From Amycolatopsis rubida (lineage in GTDB: Bacteria > Actinomycetota > Actinomycetes > Mycobacteriales > Pseudonocardiaceae): 64,000 nt of DNA. Of this stretch, positions 43,301 to 50,220 are shown piece after piece; within the stretch, counting starts at the first letter, position 1; every line of letters begins with the position of its first letter. Location: NCBI RefSeq assembly GCF_900115345.1, contig NZ_FOWC01000002.1, positions 1,054,001-1,118,000 on the forward strand, given 5' to 3'. The position numbers and the translations under genes were made by a program. Under the pieces are notes generated by a model. It saw only the letters and a list, made by a program, of their open reading frames with translations, searched no databases and was not told the origin of the DNA.

Positions 43301-43659
43301 TTGCTGCCGTCCGGGCTCCACACCGGTGCGCCCGCACCGAGCGGGAGCTTGGTGAGCTGCTCGGCCTCGCCGCCGTCCGCCGGGAGAACCCAGACCTGCG
43401 GCGGGCCGTCCTGGGCGCGCAGGAACGCGAGCCGGGAACCGTCCGGAGCCCATTTCGGCGCCGCGTCCGCGTTTCCGCGCGTGAGCTGGCGGGCTTCGCC
43501 GGAGGAGGCGCCGACCGTCCACAGCGCGTCGACGTTCCGGTCCTCCTCCCGGTCCGCGGTCCGGACCACGTAGGCGATCCGGCTGCCGTCCGGCGAAAGC
43601 GCGGGCTGGCTTGGCGCGGCGAGGTCGTACAGGTCATCGATGCCGAGACGGCGGGTCAT
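40351..43659 (-). CDS. S9 prolyl-oligopeptidase-type peptidase fused to class-C beta-lactamase-fold hydrolase
   Basis: One uninterrupted 1102-residue protein with two catalytic domains and no signal peptide. Residues 1-400 are WD/TolB-like propeller blades (repeated SPDGSxIA). Residues 410-640 are an S9 peptidase with Ser506 (GYSYGG), Asp584 and His616 (GGAHLF). Residues 650-1102 are a class-C/DD-peptidase fold with SISK (707-710), YCN (799-801) and HDG (947-949). The C-terminal half is a clear paralogue of the separate gene at 50217-51602. The two activities could act in turn on imported peptides. The fusion is unusual for both families. Confidence 0.9.
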   Translation of the reverse strand: MTRRLGIDDLYDLAAPSQPALSPDGSRIAYVVRTADREEDRNVDALWTVGASSGEARQLTRGNADAAPKWAPDGSRLAFLRAQDGPPQVWVLPADGGEAEQLTKLPLGAGAPVWSPDGSKIAFSAPIDLAAVAEAPPANTPIVAERLDYKSDGPGLLKTLRSHVHVLDVATGEVQQRTFGDWHAGQPAWSPEGKHVAFTAALDADADLTFRSAAYVLDVTERNAEPRLAGTDEGMAGTVGWTKDGKALLVVGRTDTTTGHLGLLRVPLDGGETVNLAASLDRNVMPGGPGYPGALPQPNEAGDVVLFAIRDRGCTHLYEVDLAGGEPRAVLTGDGNVVSGVDLVGNQAAIVLATNESFGEIAVLDRTTGKVDVRTKHGEAVSEVELFPRESREFTISDGTVVQGWLIRDTERTGAQPLLIDIHGGPHNSWNGAADSIHLYHQTLAARGWAVLLINPRASDGYGEAFYTATVGAWGQADAPDFLEPIDQLVAEGLADPDRLAVTGYSYGGFMTCYLTSRDDRFAAAVAGGVVSDLTSLAGTSDGGHFMAVNEFAGLSWSQYENSSPHAQVENVRTPTLILHGGEDVRCPVGQAEQWFTALRERDVPSRLVLYPGGAHLFVLDGPPSHRVDFNRRVVDWVEQYAGSRVPIEAAHWSRRLAELARKHDVPGASLGILRVDTGEEVFATHGVLNKRTEVEVTEDSLFQIGSISKVWTSTVVLQLVDEGLLDLDAPIVDVLPELRLSDPEVTKRVTMRHLLTHTSGIDGDIFTDTGRGDDCIEKFVDLLEEAAQNHPLGATFSYCNSGFVLMGRVIEKLTGKTWDAAMRDKLYTPLGLTHTVTLPEEALLFRAAVGHVAPDDQDPAPAPVWQLPRSAGPAGLITARTKDVLAFARLHLTGGLTEDGTRILSAESAAAMAEKQADVPDKHTLGDSWGLGWIRDDWGGRRVIGHDGNTIGQSAFLRLLPDAGLAVTLLTNGGHARDLYTELYREIFAELADVAMPRPLEPPATPVTVDVSRHLGVYERAGAHVEVVEREGGLRVVYTTTGPLAELMPDKVQEFDLVAVSDTLFVLRMPGGQFWTPVLFYTLPTGEPYLHFGARATPKVS

Positions 43660-43727
43660 ACGCTGGCTCCTTGAGAGATCGCGGGCTCGTGGCCCTCGGG
43701 TTCGCTACTGTGCTGATCGTTGCTCAT
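43656..43727 (-). CDS. possible 23-residue leader ORF overlapping the fusion gene start
   Basis: An ATG at 43727 opens MSNDQHSSEPEGHEPAISQG and three more residues, ending in TGA that overlaps the ATG of the S9 fusion gene (ATGA). An AAGGAG for the fusion gene lies inside it. The hydrophilic product has no known family. It could be a translated leader that couples the fusion gene to the ABC operon, or chance. Its own ribosome-binding site is weak. Confidence 0.3.
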   Translation of the reverse strand: MSNDQHSSEPEGHEPAISQGASV

Positions 43728-43765
43728 CCGACCGCAGCCACGGCCTAATGGCTTTGTGGCAACGG

Positions 43766-44728
43766 TTATGTGCCGAGCGGGGGCCGGCCTTCTTGTGGTC
43801 GGATGAGGAAGTGACAGGCCGCGGCGTGCCTGCGGGGCGCGGTGTCCTCGGCCGGATCGGCCCGGAGGCAGATCTCGCGGTCGCTGCGCACGAGCGGGCC
43901 GACCGGGCAGCGCGGGTGGTACCGGCATCCGGCGGGCGGATGGTGCGGATCCGGCGGTTCCGCGTCCGCGGTCGCGCCGGGTTCCTGGTCGAACAGCGAC
44001 TTGTGCGCCGAGGGAGCGGCGTCGAGCAGGTCGCGGGTGTAGGGATGCTGCGGATCGGTGAGCACCTGCCCGGCCGGTCCGGCTTCGACGACGCGGCCGA
44101 GGTACATCACCGCGACGAAATCGCTGAGATACCGGATCACGGCGAGGTTGTGCGAGATGAACAGCATCGACAGGCCGAGCTGTCGCTGCACCGAGCGCAC
44201 GAGGTTGAGCACCGCGCCCTGCACCGAAACGTCGAGCGCGGAGGTGATCTCGTCGGCGATCAGCGCTTCGGGACGGCCCGCGAGCGCCCTGGCGAGCGCG
44301 ACACGTTGCCGCTGCCCGCCGGACAGCTGGCCCGGGAGATGCGCGGCCCGTTCGGGATCGAGATTGACCAGCTCAAGCAGGCGGGCGACCTCGGCGGAGC
44401 GGTTCGTCCCGCGCGGCATGGCTTCGGCGACCGACTCGCCGATGGTCATTCGCGGGTTCAGCGAGGAATACGGATCCTGGAACACCATCTGCAGCGGCCG
44501 TCGACGCGGCAGCTTCCGCACGTCGACGCCGCCGAGCAGCACCCGTCCGGCGCTCACCGGCGACAACCCGACGGCCGCCTTCGCCAGCGTCGACTTGCCT
44601 GAGCCCGACTCGCCGACGAGGCCGACCACCTTGCCCGCCGGGACGGTCAGCGAAACGCCGTCCACCGCGGTGAGCCCGCGCCGTCCGCCGTACCGGACGC
44701 TGACCGAATCGAAAACCAGCTCGCTCAT
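43766..44728 (-). CDS. oligopeptide/dipeptide ABC ATPase (OppF/DppF type)
   Basis: 320 residues. Walker A GESGSGKST, Q-loop VFQDPYSSLNPR, signature LSGGQRQR, Walker B ALIADEITSALD (Ile for the usual Pro) and the switch ISHNLAV. The C-terminal extension has the Cys-rich CRYHPRCPVG...C segment typical of peptide importers. It is the second ATPase of the importer encoded just upstream. Its ribosome-binding site and start lie in one copy of a 21-bp direct repeat. Confidence 0.95.
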   Translation of the reverse strand: MSELVFDSVSVRYGGRRGLTAVDGVSLTVPAGKVVGLVGESGSGKSTLAKAAVGLSPVSAGRVLLGGVDVRKLPRRRPLQMVFQDPYSSLNPRMTIGESVAEAMPRGTNRSAEVARLLELVNLDPERAAHLPGQLSGGQRQRVALARALAGRPEALIADEITSALDVSVQGAVLNLVRSVQRQLGLSMLFISHNLAVIRYLSDFVAVMYLGRVVEAGPAGQVLTDPQHPYTRDLLDAAPSAHKSLFDQEPGATADAEPPDPHHPPAGCRYHPRCPVGPLVRSDREICLRADPAEDTAPRRHAAACHFLIRPQEGRPPLGT

Positions 44729-44850
44729 TCCGCCCCTCCCTCATCCGGCCTGTGCCCCGCTCGGCGGTACGTGAGGGGAACCCTCAGGGACTCTGATTCC
44801 CTCACGTACCTTGGCCAGCGGCGGCAAGCCTCGCTCATTCCGCCCCTCCC
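44720..44850. repeat. palindromic element between 21-bp direct repeats splitting the ABC operon
   Basis: An identical 21-base sequence is at 44720-44740 and 44830-44850. Between the copies are 89 bases containing a palindrome with 12-base arms (GGTACGTGAGGG / CCCTCACGTACC, 44766-44810). On the minus strand the repeat reads GGAGGGGCGGAATGAGCGAG. One copy supplies the upstream gene's stop and the other supplies the downstream gene's ribosome-binding site and ATG. Without the insert the two genes would overlap as ATGA. Confidence 0.85.
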
Positions 44851-46742
44851 GCCACGACGAGCCCCGCTTCTTCCGGCAGTGCCGCATCCGGATGCCAGCA
44901 CGCCACCCGGTGTTCCGGCGCGAGCACGGTCAGCTCCGGGTCCTCCTCGCGGCATCGATCGGTCGCCACCGGGCACCGGCTCGCGAACGCGCAGCCGGCG
45001 GGCATCTGGTCCGGTTCCGGCGGGCGGCCGGGGATCACCGCGAGCGGCGCGTCCGGGTCCGTCTCCAGGTCGAGCGTCGTGGCCAGCAGCGCCCGCGTGT
45101 ACGGATGCCGCGGCGCGATGTCCGCTCCGGCGGCGGGCAGATCCTCCACGATCCGTCCGGCGTACATCACCAGAATCCGTTCGCACGTCTGGGAAACGAC
45201 CGCGATGTCGTGGCTGATCAGGATGATCGCGGTGTCCCGTTCGGCGCGGGTTTGGGCCAGCAACCGCAACAGCTGCCGTTGCACGGTCACGTCCAGCGCG
45301 GTCGTCGGTTCGTCGGCGATGATCAGCCGAGGGTCACCCATCAGGCCCATGCCGATCATCGCGCGCTGCCGCATGCCGCCGGAAAACTCGTGCGGGTACT
45401 GCTTCGCCCGCCGTTCCGCCGCCGGAATCCGTACCGCGCGCAGCCGGTCGACGGCCCGCTCGAACGCCTTGGCCCGCGAAAGTCCGTGGTGCTGCTCGGA
45501 AACCTCGGCGAGCTGGCGGCCGATCCGGCGAGTCGGGTTGAACGAGGTCATCGGGTCCTGGAACACCATCGCCAGCGACGTCCCGAGCAGCGTCCGCACT
45601 GCGCGTTCCGGCGTGGTGAGCACCGGGGTTCCGGCGAAGTCCAACCGGTCCGCGGTCACCGAACCGGGCGATTCGATCAGCCGCGACACCGCGAGCCCGG
45701 TCAAGCTCTTGCCCGAACCGGATTCGCCGACGACCCCGATCGCCTCGCCCGACCGCACCGTGAAACTCACGCCGCGCACCGGAACCGTCCAGCCCGTCGG
45801 CCGCGGGAACGCGACTTCCAGGTTCTCGACCACCAACACGGCGTCATCCGCGGCAACTGAGTCCACTTCGGACTTACGCCGCACCCGGGGAGTGAGCCGC
45901 GGCAGCCGGGTCCGCACGCCGATCACTCCGGCGACAGTCTCGCCGAACAGGTTGAACGCGAGCCCGGCGATCACCACCGCGACGCCGGGCGCGAGCGCCG
46001 CCGCCGGGTTGACGTAAATGCCGTTGAGGCCCTCGTTGAGCAGCCGCCCCCAGTCGTAATCCGGGGCCTGTACACCGATCCCGAGGAACGACAACCCGGA
46101 GAACGCCAGCAGCGAACCACCGGCGCCGATGGTGGCGTTGACCGCCAGCGGCTCGCCGATGTTCGGCAGGATGTGCCGGAACAGCAACCGGATCCGGCCC
46201 ACTCCGGCGACCCTGGCGGCGGATACGAAGTCCCGCCCGGCCACCGAAGCCGACAACGTCTGGGTCAGCCGCGCGAACTGCGGGGCCAGCGCGAACCCGA
46301 TCGCCATCACCGCGCCTTGGGTGCCCACGCCGAAAATCACCGCGAAGAACAACACCAGCAGCAGGCCGGGGAACGCGACCGCGATGTTCACCGCCGCCGT
46401 CAGCAGTCTGCCGAGCGGACGCGGCAGCACCGCGGGCAGCATGCCGAGCACGAGACCGGTCGCGACGCCGAGCGCCGCGGCGATCAGGGCCAGCAACACC
46501 GAAAGCCGGGTCGCCACGAGCACGCGGTAGAAAATGTCGCGACCCAGTTCGTCCGTGCCGACCAGATGGCCGCCCGAGGGACCCTGGCTGATCGCGTTCG
46601 TGTCGATCGCCGAAGCCGCGTCCTGCCACAGGATCGGGCCCAGCACCGCGACCGCGAGCACCGCCACGAGCAGAACCGCGGCGAACGCGCCGAGCGGGGT
46701 GCGCACGGCGGCCAGCCATTGTTGTCCGCGCCGTTTCGCCAT
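44835..46742 (-). CDS. peptide ABC importer: DppC-type permease fused to DppD-type ATPase
   Basis: 635 residues. Residues 1-290 are a DppC-like permease with five or six helices and the EAA loop AARVAGVGRIRLLFRHILPN. After a basic linker, residues 300-635 are an ATPase: GESGSGKS, FQDPMTSFNPTRR, FSGGMRQRAMIGM, LIIADEPTTALD and ISHDIAV, with the Cys-containing C-terminal tail. Such fusions are known in actinobacterial peptide importers. It starts one base after the DppB stop codon. Confidence 0.95.
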   Translation of the reverse strand: MAKRRGQQWLAAVRTPLGAFAAVLLVAVLAVAVLGPILWQDAASAIDTNAISQGPSGGHLVGTDELGRDIFYRVLVATRLSVLLALIAAALGVATGLVLGMLPAVLPRPLGRLLTAAVNIAVAFPGLLLVLFFAVIFGVGTQGAVMAIGFALAPQFARLTQTLSASVAGRDFVSAARVAGVGRIRLLFRHILPNIGEPLAVNATIGAGGSLLAFSGLSFLGIGVQAPDYDWGRLLNEGLNGIYVNPAAALAPGVAVVIAGLAFNLFGETVAGVIGVRTRLPRLTPRVRRKSEVDSVAADDAVLVVENLEVAFPRPTGWTVPVRGVSFTVRSGEAIGVVGESGSGKSLTGLAVSRLIESPGSVTADRLDFAGTPVLTTPERAVRTLLGTSLAMVFQDPMTSFNPTRRIGRQLAEVSEQHHGLSRAKAFERAVDRLRAVRIPAAERRAKQYPHEFSGGMRQRAMIGMGLMGDPRLIIADEPTTALDVTVQRQLLRLLAQTRAERDTAIILISHDIAVVSQTCERILVMYAGRIVEDLPAAGADIAPRHPYTRALLATTLDLETDPDAPLAVIPGRPPEPDQMPAGCAFASRCPVATDRCREEDPELTVLAPEHRVACWHPDAALPEEAGLVVAGGAE

Positions 46743-46743
46743 C

Positions 46744-47724
46744 TCAGTTCTCCCGGATCGTCGAACGCGGATCGAGGACCGCGAGCAGCAGGTCCACGAT
46801 GAGATTCACCAGCAGCACGCCGATGCCGTACACGAGCACAATCCCCTGCACCAGCGGGTAATCCTTCTGCAGAATGGACTGTGAGATCGTGGACCCGAGG
46901 CCGGGCCAGGCGAACACGTTCTCCACCAGCACGGTGCCCGCGACGAGGCTGGTGAGCATCAGCCCGCCGAGCGTCAGCGTCGCGGTCAGCGCGTTCGGCA
47001 GCGCGTGGCGCAGGTAGACCAGCCGGGCGGGCAGTCGTTTCGCCCGCGCGGTGCGGACGAAGTCGTTGCCCAGCACGGAAAGCGTCTCCACCCGGACGAT
47101 CCGGGACAGCGTCGAGGTCGGACCAAGCGCCAGCGCGATGATCGGCAGCACCAGCGAACCCGCGCCGTCGTGTCCAGCCACCGGGAACCAGCCGAGCTGC
47201 ACCGCGAAGAACGCCACCAGCGCCACCGCGACCAGGAACTCCGGAATCGCGGCGAACAGCACGGTGGTCGAGGTGAAGCCCAGTTCGGCACCGCGGCGCC
47301 GGCCGCCGCGGGTCAGCACGGCGAACGTCAGGCCCAGCGGAATCGCCAGTCCGATGACCACCACGAACGCGGGCAACGCCAGCTGCAGTGTCGCCGGGAG
47401 CCGGTCGGCGATGACGTCGCCGACCGGCTGCCCGGTCAGCATCGACGTGCCGAAATCACCGCGGAACAGCCCGCCGAAGTAGTCGAGGTACTGCTGCCAC
47501 AGCGGATGGTCCAGCCCGAGCGCGGCACGCCGGGCGTTGACCAGCTCGATCGGCGCGGTCAGGCCGAGCGCCGAACGCACCGGATCGCCCGGGATGAGCT
47601 GAATCATCAGGAACGCCATGCTCACGAGCACCCACAGCGACACCACGAACCGCCCGAGGCGGCGGGCGCCGAAGGTCAGCCAGGGACTGACCTTCGGGCC
47701 CGCGACGGCGATCGCGCCGGCCAT
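46744..47724 (-). CDS. peptide ABC importer permease, DppB type
   Basis: 326 residues with six membrane helices. The start LTFGARRLGRFVVSLWVLVSM and the EAA loop FVRTARAKRLPARLVYLRHA are typical of DppB/OppB. Its ATG shares a base with the stop of the substrate-binding protein gene. With the fused DppC-DppD protein and OppF it completes the importer. Confidence 0.95.
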   Translation of the reverse strand: MAGAIAVAGPKVSPWLTFGARRLGRFVVSLWVLVSMAFLMIQLIPGDPVRSALGLTAPIELVNARRAALGLDHPLWQQYLDYFGGLFRGDFGTSMLTGQPVGDVIADRLPATLQLALPAFVVVIGLAIPLGLTFAVLTRGGRRRGAELGFTSTTVLFAAIPEFLVAVALVAFFAVQLGWFPVAGHDGAGSLVLPIIALALGPTSTLSRIVRVETLSVLGNDFVRTARAKRLPARLVYLRHALPNALTATLTLGGLMLTSLVAGTVLVENVFAWPGLGSTISQSILQKDYPLVQGIVLVYGIGVLLVNLIVDLLLAVLDPRSTIREN

Positions 47725-49316
47725 CAGGCGTACATCCGGATCGTGGCCGGCTTGATGTAGCCGTTGACGATGTCGAACTTCGCGTTGCTGCCGTAGGTCG
47801 GGACCACCGAGTTCGCGAACTGCACGACGTCCTGCCGCTCGTACAGCGCCGATTCCGCGGCCATCCAGTCCGCACAGCCCGCCTGCCCGGCCTGCGTGGC
47901 CGCCTTGGCGACCAGCGCGTCGTACTGCGAGTTCTTGATGTGCGCGAAGTTCGTGCCCTGCGGCGGTTCCCCGCCGGACATGAACGGCACCAGCTGGCTC
48001 GGCAGGGTGAGGCCGAGCGGAGCCATCGAGATGTCCCACTCGCCGGTGGCGAACAACGACTGGCTCAGACCCGGGCTGTCGACCCCCTTCAGCGTGACGT
48101 CAACGCCGACGCTCTTCCAGCCCTGCTGCATCAGCTCCGCACCCGGGGGCATCGTCGGACCGGCCTGCGTCCCGTAGATCGCGGTCAGCGCGAGCCGCTT
48201 CCCGTCCTTGACCCGGATGCCGTCCGGCCCCGGTTTCCAGCCCGCCTGATCGAGCGCGGCCTTGGCCGCGGCGACGTCGAAACCAGGGATCTTCCCGGTG
48301 GCCGAATCACCCTCGCACGGCCGCGGTTCGATGGTGACCATCCCCTTGACCGGCGCACTGCCGTCGCGGGTCAGCACCTTCGCGACCTGCGGGAGGTCGA
48401 TCGCCTGGGTCAGCGCGCGGCGCATCGCCTGGTCCGCGCCGAACCGGCCGGGCGCCTGGTTGAAGAACAGCTCGCCGAACGGGGAAACGATGTCGGCGTG
48501 GTACAGCCGCTGTGCCTTGAGCCGCTGCTGGTCCTGCCCGATCACCGAGGCGGCATTGACCTCGCCGGACAGCAGCAGGTTCGACGTCGTGGTCATGTTC
48601 GGGATGACCCGGATGGTGACCTTCTCCGGCAATCCCCGCTGCTTCGGGTCGAACTGGCCCGGACCCCACCGGTAGTCCTTGCGCCGGGTCAGCGTGTAGT
48701 GGTCGTTCGGCACGATCTCGGACATGGTGAACATGCCGGTGCCGTTCTCGCCCTTGGCGAGCGTCTTCCGATCGGCCAGCCCCTTGGCGCAGACGATCGG
48801 CAGACCCGCGATGTTGCGAAGCAGGAACGCGTCCGGCGCCCCGCTGGTGATGGTGACCTTGTCCGCGTTGGCGACCGCCTTCGTGCCGCTCTTCACCGTG
48901 ACGCCGGCGAGCGGGGACTTGTTCGCCGGGTCGCCGACGAAGTTGATGTTCGCCGCCACGTCGGCCGCGGTCAGCGGGCTGCCGTCGGAGCAGGTGACGC
49001 CCTTGCGCAGGGTGAAGGACGCCGTGGTCGTGGTGGCTTCCCATTTCTCGGCGAGCGCCGCCTCCGGCTGGCCCTTCGCGTCGAGGTTGATCAGCGCGTC
49101 GTAGAGGAACTGGTCGAGGTTGCGGGCGACCGACAGCACGGTGATCGCCGGGTCGAGCGTTCCCGGATCGGTCGGGATGGCATAGGTGAAGGTCTTGCCG
49201 TCGACCAGTTTCTGGTTCGCGGTCCGGTCCGTCCCGGATTGCGCTGATCCCCCGCACGCGCTCACGGTCAAGGCCACCACGCCCGCCATCGCGGCGGTGA
49301 GCCGGGCAGTTTTCAT
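47724..49316 (-). CDS. peptide ABC importer substrate-binding lipoprotein (SBP family 5)
   Basis: 530 residues. Lipobox LTVSACGG anchors it outside the membrane. The family-5 pattern is present: PTDPGTLDPAIT near the N-terminus, FTLRKGVTCSDGSPLTAADV and FFNQAPGRFGADQAMRRAL. These proteins bind di- to oligopeptides, and some bind glycans or metal chelates. Its position ten bases after a class-A-like hydrolase gene links import with cleavage of D-residue-containing compounds, as inference. Confidence 0.95.
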   Translation of the reverse strand: MKTARLTAAMAGVVALTVSACGGSAQSGTDRTANQKLVDGKTFTYAIPTDPGTLDPAITVLSVARNLDQFLYDALINLDAKGQPEAALAEKWEATTTTASFTLRKGVTCSDGSPLTAADVAANINFVGDPANKSPLAGVTVKSGTKAVANADKVTITSGAPDAFLLRNIAGLPIVCAKGLADRKTLAKGENGTGMFTMSEIVPNDHYTLTRRKDYRWGPGQFDPKQRGLPEKVTIRVIPNMTTTSNLLLSGEVNAASVIGQDQQRLKAQRLYHADIVSPFGELFFNQAPGRFGADQAMRRALTQAIDLPQVAKVLTRDGSAPVKGMVTIEPRPCEGDSATGKIPGFDVAAAKAALDQAGWKPGPDGIRVKDGKRLALTAIYGTQAGPTMPPGAELMQQGWKSVGVDVTLKGVDSPGLSQSLFATGEWDISMAPLGLTLPSQLVPFMSGGEPPQGTNFAHIKNSQYDALVAKAATQAGQAGCADWMAAESALYERQDVVQFANSVVPTYGSNAKFDIVNGYIKPATIRMYA

Positions 49317-49326
49317 GGGATTTCTC

Positions 49327-50220
49327 CTACGGGGTCACGCTCTGGAGGTGGTCGAGCGCCAGCCGGGCGGCGGCGCCGATGGACGCGTCGACCGCGGGAA
49401 GGCGGTCTTCGAGAGACTGCGCGCGAGTGAACACCGCGACCGCGAACCGGCGGCCGTCCCCCAAGGTCACCACGCCTGCTTCGTTGCGGATTCCGGGCAG
49501 CGTCCCGGTTTTCGCCGCCACCGCGACGCCGGGCGGGAAGCCCGACGACAGCCGGTGCGGCCAGATCTGCTGGGCCATGATCGTGCGGACCCGTTCGCAC
49601 GCTTGCGGTTCGCCCGCGCGGTCAGTCCAGATCGCGTCGAGCAATTCGGTAATCTCGCGCGGCGTGGACGACGTGGTGCGTTCCGGGTCCCGGACCGACA
49701 GCTTGTCCATCTGCTCCGGAGTGGCTTCGGCGAACAACGCTTCGAGATCGGCGTCCGGGGCACCGCCGAGATCCGCGACGACGGAGGCGAACAGGTCCTC
49801 GCAGCAGCCGATCAGCCGGGTGCGGGCGAGCTCGAGATCGGCCAGCACCCGGTCCACCTTTTCCTGGCCGAGCCGGTGGTACAGCACGTCGGTCGCGGCG
49901 TTGTCGCTCATCGTGAGCATGAAGTGCGCGAGGTCGCGCCAGCTCATCTCGACGTCGTCGGCGCAACCCGCGGTGCCGATGCCGCCGATCCGGTACCGCG
50001 CGGTCACCTTGGTCCGTTCGGTGTCGTCCAGCCGTCCGGCGGCGACCTCGCGGGCATAGGCGAGCGCCACCGGAATCTTGAACACCGAGGCGAGGACGAC
50101 CGGGGCGTCTCCGCCTGCCGACACCTCAGGGCCGGGCACGCCGATTTCCCGGGCGTGCAGGAACCCCTCCGCGCCAGCGTCGGCGAAGACGGCCTCGATC
50201 CGCGCGCGGATCCCGCTCAC
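49327..50220 (-). CDS. class-A beta-lactamase-fold serine hydrolase, cytoplasmic (copy 1)
   Basis: 297 residues with all three penicillin-recognising motifs: SVFK (45-48), SDN (105-107) and KTG (237-239). There is no signal peptide. The Omega-loop ExxLN deacylation motif of true class A beta-lactamases is not visible at the expected place. A D-peptidase or amidase-like role is therefore more likely than antibiotic resistance. Its ATG overlaps the class-C-like gene stop. It is paralogous to the gene at 51722-52609, sharing PHRLxSGFP and KTGTLP. Confidence 0.85.
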   Translation of the reverse strand: MSGIRARIEAVFADAGAEGFLHAREIGVPGPEVSAGGDAPVVLASVFKIPVALAYAREVAAGRLDDTERTKVTARYRIGGIGTAGCADDVEMSWRDLAHFMLTMSDNAATDVLYHRLGQEKVDRVLADLELARTRLIGCCEDLFASVVADLGGAPDADLEALFAEATPEQMDKLSVRDPERTTSSTPREITELLDAIWTDRAGEPQACERVRTIMAQQIWPHRLSSGFPPGVAVAAKTGTLPGIRNEAGVVTLGDGRRFAVAVFTRAQSLEDRLPAVDASIGAAARLALDHLQSVTP

